Positions 1 through 7,404 are shown, counted from the first letter of the stretch. The stretch is 8,664 bases of DNA from Hyphomicrobiales bacterium (GCA_013002595.1 JABDJG010000065.1:1-8664); one strand, 5' to 3'. Numbers and translations: made by a program. Notes: generated by a model not told the origin, from the letters alone.

Positions 1-437
1 GCCTCGACCCGATTGAGATTCAGACCATCGAAGGCATGACCCAGCAGCGCCGTGACAGCTTCGCTCATGTACCTGCATCGGGCATAGGGGGCGCCGATCC
101 AGTAGCCTAGCGAGGCGGTCTGGGCAACGCCGCGGCGTACGTTCGACAAGGTCGCACCGCCCAGCAATTCATTGTCCTGGTTGGAGAATATCAGGTACGA
201 GTACGCCACATCGTCGCGAACATCACGGGCGCAGCGCTTGACCCTTGCACGGAACGAAGACCGGGTCAGGTCATCATGCGGCCATGTTGGCTCCCACGGC
301 TTGAGGAATGACCTGCTCTTGCTGCGCAACGACGACCATTTGGCAAAATCGGCGTGAACCGGATATCGCATATAGATACGGTCGGCGCGAATGACGCTGC
401 TGGTCTCGTTGGACTGTACGCTACGCAGAAAAACCAT
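1..437 (-). CDS. GNAT family N-acetyltransferase, RimJ/RimL-like (3' end cut by window edge)
   Basis: This is probably an acetyl-CoA-dependent N-acetyltransferase of the RimJ/RimL type; its substrate cannot be told from sequence. The visible 145 residues begin with ATG at 437, the first possible ATG, because the stop codon of the upstream M16 gene (468-470) lies in the same frame. Family marks are an early FLKPWEP segment (about residues 44-50), a central strand LLGGATLSNV, then GYWIGAPYA followed by YMSEAV and a helix ending in LNLNRVEA, which is the acetyl-CoA-binding core. The rest of the core and the C-terminus lie outside the window. The gap to the M16 gene is 30 bases, so it is probably the same operon. 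Oddity: where relatives usually have glycines between YA and YMSEAV, this protein reads R-C-R, which may weaken CoA pyrophosphate binding. The family call is solid; the exact function is unknown. Confidence 0.85.
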   Translation of the reverse strand, partial: MVFLRSVQSNETSSVIRADRIYMRYPVHADFAKWSSLRSKSRSFLKPWEPTWPHDDLTRSSFRARVKRCARDVRDDVAYSYLIFSNQDNELLGGATLSNVRRGVAQTASLGYWIGAPYARCRYMSEAVTALLGHAFDGLNLNRVE

Positions 438-467
438 GATGCTCAGAGTGTATGTCGATGTTGACGA

Positions 468-1727
468 TCAGGCAAATCTTGCAGCCATCTGATCGTAAGT
501 TGCAAGCCCCGACAAGTCTCCAACGGCAGCCAATGCCGGTTGCGGGTGCCTGAACAACCTGGCGGCCAATGCTTTCAATTCATCAACCGAAACGGCATCG
601 ACCCTGGCCACAAAGTCGGTGATATCCGGCACTTTGCCGAAAGCAAAGAACTGACGGGCGATCTGATCGCAGCGGCTGGATGCGCTTTCCAGGCTCATCA
701 CCAGGCTGGCCTTGATCTGTGCTTTGGTGCGGTCAAGCTCATCTTCGTCGATATCATCGAGCAATGACAAGATCACATCGCTGGTTACGCTGATGAGCTC
801 GGCCGACTTGTCGGGGGCCGTGGCAGCGTAAACGGAGATGTTGCCACCGTCAGCATAGGACGAGGCAAACGCAAACACCGAATAACACAGCCCACGTTTT
901 TCGCGAACTTCCTGAAACAATCGCGACGACATGCCGCCGCCGAGCACGCCGGCCAAAACCTGCTTGGCCATTATGCTGTCGTCGTTATAGGCAACGCCGG
1001 GGAAAGACAGAACGATATGGGTCTGATCCAGCGGACGTTCGACGAACTGCGGACCACCGGTAAATTCAGGCGGTTTCCAGCTGTTGCCACCGCCCAGCCT
1101 GAGTGTCGCCAGCCGGGCGCGGGTTTCTTCAACCATTGCATTGTGGTCGATGTTGCCCGCAGCACTGACAACGATCCGCTCGCCGGTGTAGTGAGTGTCG
1201 CGATAGCTGGTGATGTCGCTGACCGCATAGGCGGCAACGCGCTCTGCTGTGCCCAGGATAGAACGCCCGAGCGGGTGTCCAGGATAAGCAGCGGTCTGGG
1301 CAAGATCAAAGACCAGATCATCCGGCGTATCGTTCGCAGCCGCGATCTCCTGCAAGATCACATCCTGTTCGCGGGCCAGCTCGCCAGCATCAAAAACCGG
1401 GTCGATCAGGATATCGGCGAGGATATCGAGTGCCAGCTTCCAGTCATCTTTCAGGACGCGGGCGTAGTAGGCTGTCGTTTCCATCGCAGTCGATGCGTTG
1501 ATCTCGCCGCCAGCCGCCTCAATCTCCTTGGCAATCTGCATGGCATCGCGGCGCGTTGTGCCCTTGAACGCCATGTGCTCGAGCATGTGAGCAATGCCGT
1601 TCTGGTCGGACCGCTCATCGCGTGCACCGGCGCGCACCCAGGTGCCAAGCGCAACAGTCTGCACGTGCGGCATCGCATCTGTGATGACATGAACACCGTT
1701 TTCAAGACGGGTAATCTCAACGGCCAT
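468..1727 (-). CDS. M16 family zinc peptidase (MPP-like/pitrilysin family)
   Basis: A 419-residue zinc metallopeptidase related to the beta subunit of mitochondrial processing peptidase. The inverted zinc motif HXXEH is intact as H47-M-L-E50-H51, and E127 in VILQEIAAAND fits the third zinc ligand. The second half carries the non-catalytic domain signature: a glycine-rich stretch GGGMSSRL (263-270) followed by REKRGLCYSV, which supplies the conserved Arg/Tyr substrate-binding pair (R278, Y282). Length matches single-subunit bacterial M16B enzymes. No signal peptide is visible, so it is probably cytoplasmic. It starts at ATG 1727 behind a perfect AGGAGG with a 7-base spacer. It follows thrC by 18 bases and precedes the GNAT gene by 30. 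A thrC-M16-GNAT trio is, from memory, common in alphaproteobacteria. The physiological substrate is unknown. Family assignment is certain. Confidence 0.93.
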   Translation of the reverse strand: MAVEITRLENGVHVITDAMPHVQTVALGTWVRAGARDERSDQNGIAHMLEHMAFKGTTRRDAMQIAKEIEAAGGEINASTAMETTAYYARVLKDDWKLALDILADILIDPVFDAGELAREQDVILQEIAAANDTPDDLVFDLAQTAAYPGHPLGRSILGTAERVAAYAVSDITSYRDTHYTGERIVVSAAGNIDHNAMVEETRARLATLRLGGGNSWKPPEFTGGPQFVERPLDQTHIVLSFPGVAYNDDSIMAKQVLAGVLGGGMSSRLFQEVREKRGLCYSVFAFASSYADGGNISVYAATAPDKSAELISVTSDVILSLLDDIDEDELDRTKAQIKASLVMSLESASSRCDQIARQFFAFGKVPDITDFVARVDAVSVDELKALAARLFRHPQPALAAVGDLSGLATYDQMAARFA

Positions 1728-1734
1728 GAAGCGG

Positions 1735-1740
1735 CCTCCT
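1735..1740 (-). promoter_or_regulatory. Strong Shine-Dalgarno of the M16 peptidase gene
   Basis: On the minus strand the sequence AAAGGAGG lies between the thrC stop codon and the M16 start, with AGGAGG ending 7 bases before the ATG. It is the clearest ribosome binding site in the window and fixes the start of the M16 gene. The other genes have weaker sites and seem to rely more on coupling. Confidence 0.8.
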
Positions 1741-1745
1741 TTAAC

Positions 1746-3131
1746 TTACACCAACTGACGGATATGGCTCTCGATTACGGTCAAATCATTGTCCAATTCA
1801 ACAAACCGCTCCTGGCGCGACATAAGATCGCCGAGCCGGGCCGGCAAGGCCGGATGGATACCGCTGGCACCTTCGACGGCTTGCGGGAATTTGGCCGGAT
1901 GGGCTGTTGCCAGGATGACCATAGGCGATGCGCCTTGCGGCATCCGCTTGGCGACCGCGTAACCAACTGCCGAATGCGGGTCGAGCAATTCTCCTGTCGC
2001 CGCCAATGTCTCGGCGATGGTCTGTGCCACCTCTTGTTCAGAGCACCGGCCGGCATCAAAGCTGGCCCTGATAGCAGCCAGTGGAGCCTGGGCAAGACCG
2101 AACGAGTCCGACTGTTTGAGACCCGACATCAGACGTACAATGGTCTGGCTGTCGCGGCCATGCGCCTCGAACAACAGGCGCTCGAAATTGCTTGAAACCT
2201 GGATGTCCATCGACGGGCTGGTTGTCGGCGTAACGCCGGTGACTTCATAGCGCCCGGTGCGCAATGTGCGCTCAAGGATATCGTTGACATTGGTTGCGAT
2301 GACCAGCCGGTCGATCGGCACGCCCATCTGCTTGGCCACGTACCCGGCAAAGATATCGCCAAAGTTTCCGGTCGGTACGGTGAAGCTGACCTGGCGGTCG
2401 GGCGCACCCAGGGCCACAGCCGCTGTGACGTAATAGACAATCTGGGCCATAATTCGCGCCCAGTTGATGGAATTGACACCGGCCAAATGGACCTCGTCGC
2501 GAAACGCCATGTCGTTGAACATGTCCTTTAGCGCCGCCTGGCAATCATCGAAGGTGCCGTTCAGCGCGATGTTGTGAACGTTGTCCGACATCACAGTGGT
2601 CATTTGCCTGCGCTGAACATCGCTGACACGGCCATTCGGGTGCAGGATGAAGATGCTTGTGCGCTTTGAGGACTGGAAGGCATCAATGGCTGCCCCGCCA
2701 GTGTCGCCCGACGTCGCGCCGACGATGGTTGCCCGAGCCTCGCGCCTTTCCAGCGCCCAATCCATCAGCCGCGACAACAGCTGCATGGCGATATCCTTAA
2801 AAGCAAGCGTCGGACCGTGGAACAGTTCGAGCAACCACTGGTTGGCATCGAGCTGCTTGAGCGGCGTAACGGCTGGATGACCGAACGTCGCGTAAGCCTC
2901 GTCTATCATGGTCCGCAATTGCCCGGATGCCAGGCTATCACTGACAAAGGGACGGATAACGGCCATCGCCACATCAGCATATGGCTTGCCGCGCAGATCG
3001 CGCAGCTGATCATGGCTCAGTGTTGGCCAGGTCTCGGGCACATAAAGACCGCCATCGCGGGCAAGCCCGGTCAACAGAGCATCTTCGAAATCCAGGACAG
3101 GTGCCCGGCCTCTGGTGCTGACATATTTCAT
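1746..3131 (-). CDS. thrC: Threonine synthase
   Basis: ThrC converts O-phospho-L-homoserine to L-threonine with pyridoxal phosphate, the last step of threonine synthesis in the cytoplasm. The 461-residue protein opens with MKYVSTRG and contains GLARDGGLYVPE near residue 22, both typical of the long bacterial ThrC class. The PLP lysine is K112 in HGPTLAFKD. The phosphate-binding loop is SGDTGGAA (141-148), and further family blocks are VNSINWARI (219-227), PTGNFGDIFAGY (253-264) and the C-terminal ATAHPAKFP (408-416). I chose ATG at 3131 rather than the upstream ATG at 3188. The longer version would overlap the M32 gene by 44 bases and add 19 residues foreign to the family, whereas 3131 lies 13 bases after the M32 stop and gives the usual N-terminus. 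No strong ribosome binding site is visible, so coupling to M32 translation is plausible. The domain is complete and all key residues are present. Confidence 0.96.
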   Translation of the reverse strand: MKYVSTRGRAPVLDFEDALLTGLARDGGLYVPETWPTLSHDQLRDLRGKPYADVAMAVIRPFVSDSLASGQLRTMIDEAYATFGHPAVTPLKQLDANQWLLELFHGPTLAFKDIAMQLLSRLMDWALERREARATIVGATSGDTGGAAIDAFQSSKRTSIFILHPNGRVSDVQRRQMTTVMSDNVHNIALNGTFDDCQAALKDMFNDMAFRDEVHLAGVNSINWARIMAQIVYYVTAAVALGAPDRQVSFTVPTGNFGDIFAGYVAKQMGVPIDRLVIATNVNDILERTLRTGRYEVTGVTPTTSPSMDIQVSSNFERLLFEAHGRDSQTIVRLMSGLKQSDSFGLAQAPLAAIRASFDAGRCSEQEVAQTIAETLAATGELLDPHSAVGYAVAKRMPQGASPMVILATAHPAKFPQAVEGASGIHPALPARLGDLMSRQERFVELDNDLTVIESHIRQLV

Positions 3132-3144
3132 TCTCGGTTTCCGA

Positions 3145-4641
3145 TCAGCCCGACAGATATCTGGCTTCCAGATGCGCTTTGAAAGCATCGACGCTCAAGG
3201 GTTTGCCGGTCGCTTGCTCGATGATGTGTCCGGTCGAAAAGCGGCTTGCGGCCCCGTGTATATTCTGTCTGAGCCAACCGTTCAACGGCGCAAAATCACC
3301 TTTAGCTATCCCGGGCACGATTGCCGCATCATCGGTCTTTGCAGCCGCGAAGATTTGCGCAGCAGCGAGGGCACCGAGCGTGTAGCTTGGGAAATATCCG
3401 AAGGCGCCGGACGGCCAGTGAATATCCTGCATACAGCCATCGGCATCGGTATCGGGCGCGATACCCAGCAAGTCCTTCATGCCGGCATGCCAGGCGTCCG
3501 GCAAATCGGTCACCTTCAAGGCGCCGCCGATCAAGTCCTGCTCGAGCCGGTAGCGCAAGATGATGTGCAACGGGTAGGTGACCTCATCAGCATCCACGCG
3601 AATGAGCCCCGGCGATACGTGATGATAAATGCGCAGCAAGTTGTCCGGTTCACACGCATTGCCGGCGTTGGCAAACGTCTGCTTGATAAGCGATGAGACG
3701 AAATTGACGAATTCCGGCGAACGGGCCGCCTGCATTTCAAACAGCAATGACTGGCTTTCATGCATGGTCATGCCGCGGGCCCGGCCGACCGGCTGATGCA
3801 ACCAGTCCTTTGGCAATCCTCGCTCGTAGGCCGAATGTCCGGTTTCGTGGATGACGGCCATCAGGCCGCTGGTGAAATCGGCTTCATCGTAGCGCGTGGT
3901 AATGCGACTGTCTTCGGGCACACCGCCGGAGAAAGGATGATGGCTGGTGTCGAGCCGGCCATGACTGAAATCGAACCCGAGCAGGCTCATGACCTTATGC
4001 GCCAGTTTTTCCTGCTCTGCGACCGGGAATGGCCCAGTGGGCGTTATCGCCGGCGGGGCATCATTCTGGCGGGCTGTGATCTCCTGCAACATGTCGGGCA
4101 AAAACGCCTGCAGCTCGGCAAACAGCGGGTCGATCTGGCTCTGGCGACCGCCAGGGTCGAACTGATCGATCAGTGCATCATAGACCGACAGGCCAAGCGC
4201 CTCACTGCGCGCCTCACCGCTTTGTCTGACCAGGCCGATAAGGTCGTTCAGCAATGGCGCCAGCTTCGCGAAATCGTTGTTGGCGCGGGCCTCGCGCCAG
4301 GCCATTTCGCATTTACTTTCAGCCATCGACATCTGCTCGACCAGATCGGCCGGCACTGCCGAGGCATGGGTCCAGGCATGGTGCATTTCATTGAGATTGG
4401 CAGCCTGCCAATCGTTGAGCGCTGCAGTGTCCTCATTTGCCGCGGCGAGAAGGTCGGGCATCTCAGGTGCGGTCATGATTTCATGCCGGAGAACCGACAG
4501 TGTCGAGAGTTGATTGGCACGGGCAGCAGCACCGCCCGGCGGCATCATCGTTGCGTGGTCCCAGCCAAGCACGGCAATCGCCCCGCCGATGGCCGACATG
4601 CGGGCAAAGCGCTGCTCAAGCTGATGGTAGGCTTTGCTCAT
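3145..4641 (-). CDS. M32 family metallocarboxypeptidase (carboxypeptidase Taq-like)
   Basis: A 498-residue zinc carboxypeptidase that removes C-terminal residues from peptides; the length is that of the full family. All hallmark blocks are present in order: DHATMMP near residue 28, HHPFSGGVPEDSRITTRY (about 234-251), the zinc motif HETGH (265-269), GMTMHESQS with the third ligand E295, IRVDADEVTYPLHIILRY (about 347-364), and GYFPSYTLGALAAAQ (about 415-429). No signal peptide is seen, so it is cytoplasmic and probably acts in peptide turnover. Its ATG overlaps the SURF1 stop by 4 bases (ATGA), with AAGGAT about 10 bases upstream, so it is translationally coupled to SURF1. It ends 13 bases before thrC. 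Nothing in the sequence ties it to the oxidase; the link is only positional. The family call is very secure. Confidence 0.96.
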   Translation of the reverse strand: MSKAYHQLEQRFARMSAIGGAIAVLGWDHATMMPPGGAAARANQLSTLSVLRHEIMTAPEMPDLLAAANEDTAALNDWQAANLNEMHHAWTHASAVPADLVEQMSMAESKCEMAWREARANNDFAKLAPLLNDLIGLVRQSGEARSEALGLSVYDALIDQFDPGGRQSQIDPLFAELQAFLPDMLQEITARQNDAPPAITPTGPFPVAEQEKLAHKVMSLLGFDFSHGRLDTSHHPFSGGVPEDSRITTRYDEADFTSGLMAVIHETGHSAYERGLPKDWLHQPVGRARGMTMHESQSLLFEMQAARSPEFVNFVSSLIKQTFANAGNACEPDNLLRIYHHVSPGLIRVDADEVTYPLHIILRYRLEQDLIGGALKVTDLPDAWHAGMKDLLGIAPDTDADGCMQDIHWPSGAFGYFPSYTLGALAAAQIFAAAKTDDAAIVPGIAKGDFAPLNGWLRQNIHGAASRFSTGHIIEQATGKPLSVDAFKAHLEARYLSG

Positions 4642-5411
4642 GAGGCGGGATCCTTGCTGGAATTGCGGCTGCGGTAGAATAGAAAACTGATAACAATGAG
4701 CACCAACGCCAGGGCGTACCAGGTGATGGCGTATTGCAGATGGTTGTTACGCAATTTCACATCAACCGGATCGACGATCGGCAGTTCGCCAGGCTTGGTT
4801 TCGGCGTCGGGCTGAAGCTGGATGAAGACTGGCACAAGCGCGGCATACCGGTCGGGTGCAACGAAGCCAAGATTGTCCGGCATGGTTTTGGCCATGGCAA
4901 TCAGATCGATCGAATACCAGCGATTTGCATCGGGCTCGTTGGCCGGGGTGAACGGGCCTGCCAATCCGCCGTCCAGCCGGGCATATCCGGTAATGGTGAC
5001 CGAGCCATCTTCAGCATTGGCCGGTGCCTCATTTTCGGCGCGGGTCTTTGGATCTTTTTTGTCGTCAGGCACGAAACCGCGGTCGACCATGACCACCAGG
5101 CTGCCTGGAACGACAAAAGGCGTAATGACGCGCCAGCCGATCTTGCCGTTGCGCAGGTGATAAACGTGGCGCTCCAGATCGTGACGGAACTTGCCGGTGG
5201 CCGTCGTCTTGAGCCAATCGACATCAAAGCCGTGCTCTATGCCAGCTTCAATATCGAACAAGGTTACCGGCTTTGACTCCAGTGCCAGCCGGCGCTTCTC
5301 GATCAAATCGTTCTTCCACTGCAGGCGTTGGACCTGCCAGGTGCCAAGCGCCAGCATGATCAGCACGCCCAGGGCGCTGAAGATCAACAACATGCGATTG
5401 CTGGTCTTCAC
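4638..5411 (-). CDS. SURF1 family cytochrome c oxidase assembly protein
   Basis: SURF1 (Shy1 in yeast) is an inner-membrane factor that helps mature oxidase subunit I, probably by presenting or stabilising heme A. The 257-residue protein has the family's two-helix topology. The first membrane segment spans about residues 8-24 and is followed directly by the signature LGTWQVQRLQWK. A large periplasmic domain contains VMVDRGFVP (about 107-115), and a second membrane segment near 229-246 is preceded by NNHLQYAITWYALAL. The start is a GTG at 5411 that overlaps the DUF983 stop codon (GTGA), with GGAAAGG about 10 bases upstream. An ATG at codon 7 is the alternative start but would trim the membrane segment's flank. 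The gene is coupled on both sides, upstream to DUF983 and downstream to M32. It sits with the oxidase genes as expected. All family landmarks are present. Confidence 0.95.
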   Translation of the reverse strand: MKTSNRMLLIFSALGVLIMLALGTWQVQRLQWKNDLIEKRRLALESKPVTLFDIEAGIEHGFDVDWLKTTATGKFRHDLERHVYHLRNGKIGWRVITPFVVPGSLVVMVDRGFVPDDKKDPKTRAENEAPANAEDGSVTITGYARLDGGLAGPFTPANEPDANRWYSIDLIAMAKTMPDNLGFVAPDRYAALVPVFIQLQPDAETKPGELPIVDPVDVKLRNNHLQYAITWYALALVLIVISFLFYRSRNSSKDPAS

Positions 5412-5788
5412 GTGTCCGAAGCCTTTCCCGGTGCTGCCCTGGTTTTATACTGCTGGCACAAAAGGATGCCCTTGACGGGCCGCAACAATGCAATGGGCAG
5501 GATGACCGCAGCAGGAATGGCGATAAGGGCATGCACCCAGTAAGACGGCTGCCAGGTGAGTTCGACCCACAAGACAAGACCGACCGCAACACTGCCGGCA
5601 ACCAGCATGACGAACCAGGCAGCACCATCGCCGGCATCGGCGAAGGAAAAGCTCAAGTCACAGGAATTGCATTGCCTGGCGACAATCAGAAATCCGGCAA
5701 ACAGCTTGCCGCGGCCGCAGCGCGGACATGTGCCGGCAATGCCAGCCGACACCGGCGATATGTCACCGTAATAGGGCTGGTTCACCAT
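5408..5788 (-). CDS. DUF983 family zinc-ribbon membrane protein
   Basis: A 126-residue protein of the DUF983 family, whose biochemical role I do not know. The N-terminal part has two cysteine pairs, C21-P-R-C24 and C40-N-S-C43, forming a likely zinc ribbon (or other metal site) within GTCPRCGRGKLFAGF. The family signature GDGAAWFVMLVAG follows. Two hydrophobic segments (about residues 57-75 and 84-102) should span the membrane, and the protein ends with LLRPVKGILLCQQYKTRAA. In alphaproteobacteria this family is regularly found between ctaE and SURF1, as here, so a part in oxidase biogenesis is likely but inferred. It starts at ATG 5788 with only a poor ribosome binding site, just downstream of an inverted repeat. 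Its stop overlaps the SURF1 start by 4 bases. The family call is firm. Confidence 0.9.
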   Translation of the reverse strand: MVNQPYYGDISPVSAGIAGTCPRCGRGKLFAGFLIVARQCNSCDLSFSFADAGDGAAWFVMLVAGSVAVGLVLWVELTWQPSYWVHALIAIPAAVILPIALLRPVKGILLCQQYKTRAAPGKASDT

Positions 5789-5798
5789 GTGCTCGTCT

Positions 5799-5831
5799 TA
5801 CGCCAATCACCGCAAAGCAGCAATTGGCGTA
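5799..5831. other. Inverted repeat (stem-loop) between ctaE and the DUF983 gene
   Basis: TACGCCAAT (5799-5807) and ATTGGCGTA (5823-5831) are perfect 9-base complements around a 15-base loop. In the minus-strand transcript the hairpin ends 10 bases before the DUF983 ATG. It has no run of U after it, so it is not a standard terminator. It could stabilise the ctaE mRNA end, mark a processing site, or limit access to the DUF983 start. The structure is seen; the role is inferred. Confidence 0.5.
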
Positions 5832-5862
5832 TTCTCACGATTTGATCAGGTGCCGGGTCCGA

Positions 5863-6747
5863 TCAGTGGATTGTGGCGCCGGCCGAGGCCCATACGTAGA
5901 CGCAGGCGAACAGGAACAGCCAGACCACGTCAACGAAGTGCCAGTACCAGGCAGCTGCTTCAAAACCGAAATGGCGTTCGGGTGTGAAGTCGCCCTTGAG
6001 CGCACGGAACCAGCATACGATCAGGAAGATAGTGCCGACAATGACGTGGAAGCCATGGAAACCGGTCGCCATGAAGAAGGTCGAGCCGTAGATGTTGCCG
6101 CCACTTTCCAACTTGAAGGCGAATGCGGCGTGGCCGTATTCATAGGCCTGGACGGCGGTGAACAGCAGACCCAGTATGACGGTCAGACCCAGTCCCCAGA
6201 CCAGACCTTTGCGGTCGTTGTGCAAAAGTGCGTGATGGGCCCAGGTTACCGTTGTGCCAGAGGTCAACAGGATCAAGGTGTTGAGCAGCGGCAGATGCCA
6301 GGGGTCGAATACATTGGTGCCTTTTGGTGGCCAGACGCCACCGGTCAACTCGACACGGGTTGCCTGTATGGCCTCGTCAGCGAACAGCGAAGCCTCGAAA
6401 AAGGCCCAGAACCAAGCTACGAAGAACATCACCTCAGACGCAATGAACAGGATCATGCCGTAGCGCAGATGCAGTTGCACAACCTTGGTGTGGTCGCCGG
6501 CATTGCCTTCCTTGATGATGTCGCGCCACCACATGAACATGGTGTAGAGCACACCGACGAGGCCGATCAGCAATAGGACAGGGCCGGTCAGATTGAGCCC
6601 GAACAATACCAATTCGTCATCGTTCAGCTGGCGCATGTAGGCGATGCCGCCAATGGCCATGAAGAAGGCTGCCACCGCGCCGATCGCCGGCCAGGGGCTG
6701 GGTTCGACCAGATGATAATCATGATTTTTAGCGTGGCTGTCGGCCAT
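5863..6747 (-). CDS. ctaE: Cytochrome c oxidase subunit III
   Basis: Core subunit III of the aa3-type oxidase, an integral inner-membrane protein that stabilises subunit I and the proton-uptake path. The 294-residue protein has the seven hydrophobic segments of the full-length family. Diagnostic blocks are YHLVEPSPWP at the N-terminus, the pair WWRDIIKEG (about 73-81), RYGMILFIASEVMFFVAWFWAFF with the conserved membrane glutamate E105, TSGTTVTWAHHAL (about 162-174), GFHGFHVIVGT (about 229-239), and the C-terminal HFGFEAAAWYWHFVDVVWLFLF. It starts at ATG 6747 with a purine-rich GGAGTAGGGGA just upstream. It follows ctaG by 57 bases and precedes DUF983 by 74 bases, the latter gap holding a stem-loop. 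Subunit I (ctaD) lies at the right edge of the window; subunit II is not in the window. Identity is certain. Confidence 0.98.
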   Translation of the reverse strand: MADSHAKNHDYHLVEPSPWPAIGAVAAFFMAIGGIAYMRQLNDDELVLFGLNLTGPVLLLIGLVGVLYTMFMWWRDIIKEGNAGDHTKVVQLHLRYGMILFIASEVMFFVAWFWAFFEASLFADEAIQATRVELTGGVWPPKGTNVFDPWHLPLLNTLILLTSGTTVTWAHHALLHNDRKGLVWGLGLTVILGLLFTAVQAYEYGHAAFAFKLESGGNIYGSTFFMATGFHGFHVIVGTIFLIVCWFRALKGDFTPERHFGFEAAAWYWHFVDVVWLFLFACVYVWASAGATIH

Positions 6748-6804
6748 ATTCCCCTACTCCATTGTCAATTCATGTCCGCCGCTTGCGGCAGTTGGGTCAT
6801 TCCA

Positions 6805-7389
6805 TCAGTTTAGTGTGCTTGATCCTGTCTCAACCGCGGTCGTTTTGACCGGCTTTGTCACCGGATAGAACGTGTAAGACAGGGTAATCGTCTTCAATGC
6901 GTGAAGATCTTCATCGTGCTCGATATCCGGGTCGATGAAGAACATGACCGGCATGTCTACCGTCTCGCCCGGTTTTAACGTCTGCTCGGTAAAGCAGAAA
7001 CATTCCACCTTGCTGAAATAGGCGCCGGCAGACGGCGGCGACACGTTGAACGTCGCGGTGCCGGTAAGTTCACGCTTGCTGGTGTTGGTTGCGCGGTAGA
7101 ACGCCAGGCCCTTTTCGCCAATCTTCAAGGTGACTTCGCGTTGCGCCGGGGCAAATTCCCAGGCCAGCGCGGTGTTGGTATTTGCATCGAACTGCACTTT
7201 CATGGGCCGATCAAGTACCCGTTCGGCATAGGACTCGACACGTTGCGTGGTGCCGCCAAATCCAGTGACCTGGCAAAAGATCCGGTACAGCGGCACAGCT
7301 GCATAAGACAGCGCCACCATGCCGGCAACGAGGCCGAGGCACATCACCGCCATCGTCGTATTGCTGGTTCTTGGTGCTGAAATGCTCAC
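6805..7389 (-). CDS. ctaG: Cytochrome c oxidase assembly protein CtaG (Cox11 family copper chaperone)
   Basis: CtaG/Cox11 delivers copper to the CuB site of oxidase subunit I. The 194-residue protein has one N-terminal membrane segment (about residues 13-33) that leads into AAVPLYRIFCQVTGFGGTTQR, with the conserved C39. The periplasmic beta-domain follows and carries the copper motif C130-F-C132-F in KVECFCFTEQTLKPGE, then MPVMFFIDPDI and the end block LSYTFYP (about 170-176). All three conserved cysteines are present, so the chaperone should be functional. The start is GTG at 7389, supported by AAGG about 5 bases upstream and by the 15-base distance from the CoxF-like stop. An ATG at codon 13 is possible but would remove residues before the membrane segment. 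It is followed by ctaE after 57 bases. This is the proteobacterial Cox11 type, not the unrelated Bacillus CtaG. Confidence 0.97.
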   Translation of the reverse strand: MSISAPRTSNTTMAVMCLGLVAGMVALSYAAVPLYRIFCQVTGFGGTTQRVESYAERVLDRPMKVQFDANTNTALAWEFAPAQREVTLKIGEKGLAFYRATNTSKRELTGTATFNVSPPSAGAYFSKVECFCFTEQTLKPGETVDMPVMFFIDPDIEHDEDLHALKTITLSYTFYPVTKPVKTTAVETGSSTLN

Positions 7390-7404
7390 AGGAACCTTAA
7401 TACC

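Noticed and set aside
1017..2195. Long plus-strand open frame (392 codons) across the M16/thrC junction
   Set aside because: It lies antisense to two clearly conserved genes, spans their intergenic gap, and its product shows no recognisable domain. It fits the chance open frames produced by codon bias on the opposite strand.
3132..3188. N-terminal extension of threonine synthase to an upstream ATG at 3188
   Set aside because: It would overlap the M32 coding end by 44 bases and add 19 residues that do not look like ThrC, whose usual start is MKYVSTRG.
3760..4677. Plus-strand open frame (305 codons) antisense to the M32 gene
   Set aside because: It is fully opposite conserved M32 motifs, with low-complexity, family-less translation and no ribosome binding site that stands out.
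5728..6576. Plus-strand open frame (282 codons) antisense to ctaE
   Set aside because: The opposite strand encodes an unmistakable subunit III; this translation is charged, without domains, and is a shadow.
6763..6768. TTGACA on the minus strand upstream of ctaE as a possible -35 promoter box
   Set aside because: At a 17-base spacing the following hexamer falls in the ctaE start region and reads GGCCGA, not a -10 box. The match is probably chance.
6784..6793. Short GC-rich inverted repeat between ctaG and ctaE
   Set aside because: The paired arms are only three to four bases with a very small loop and no T run; too weak to call a terminator.
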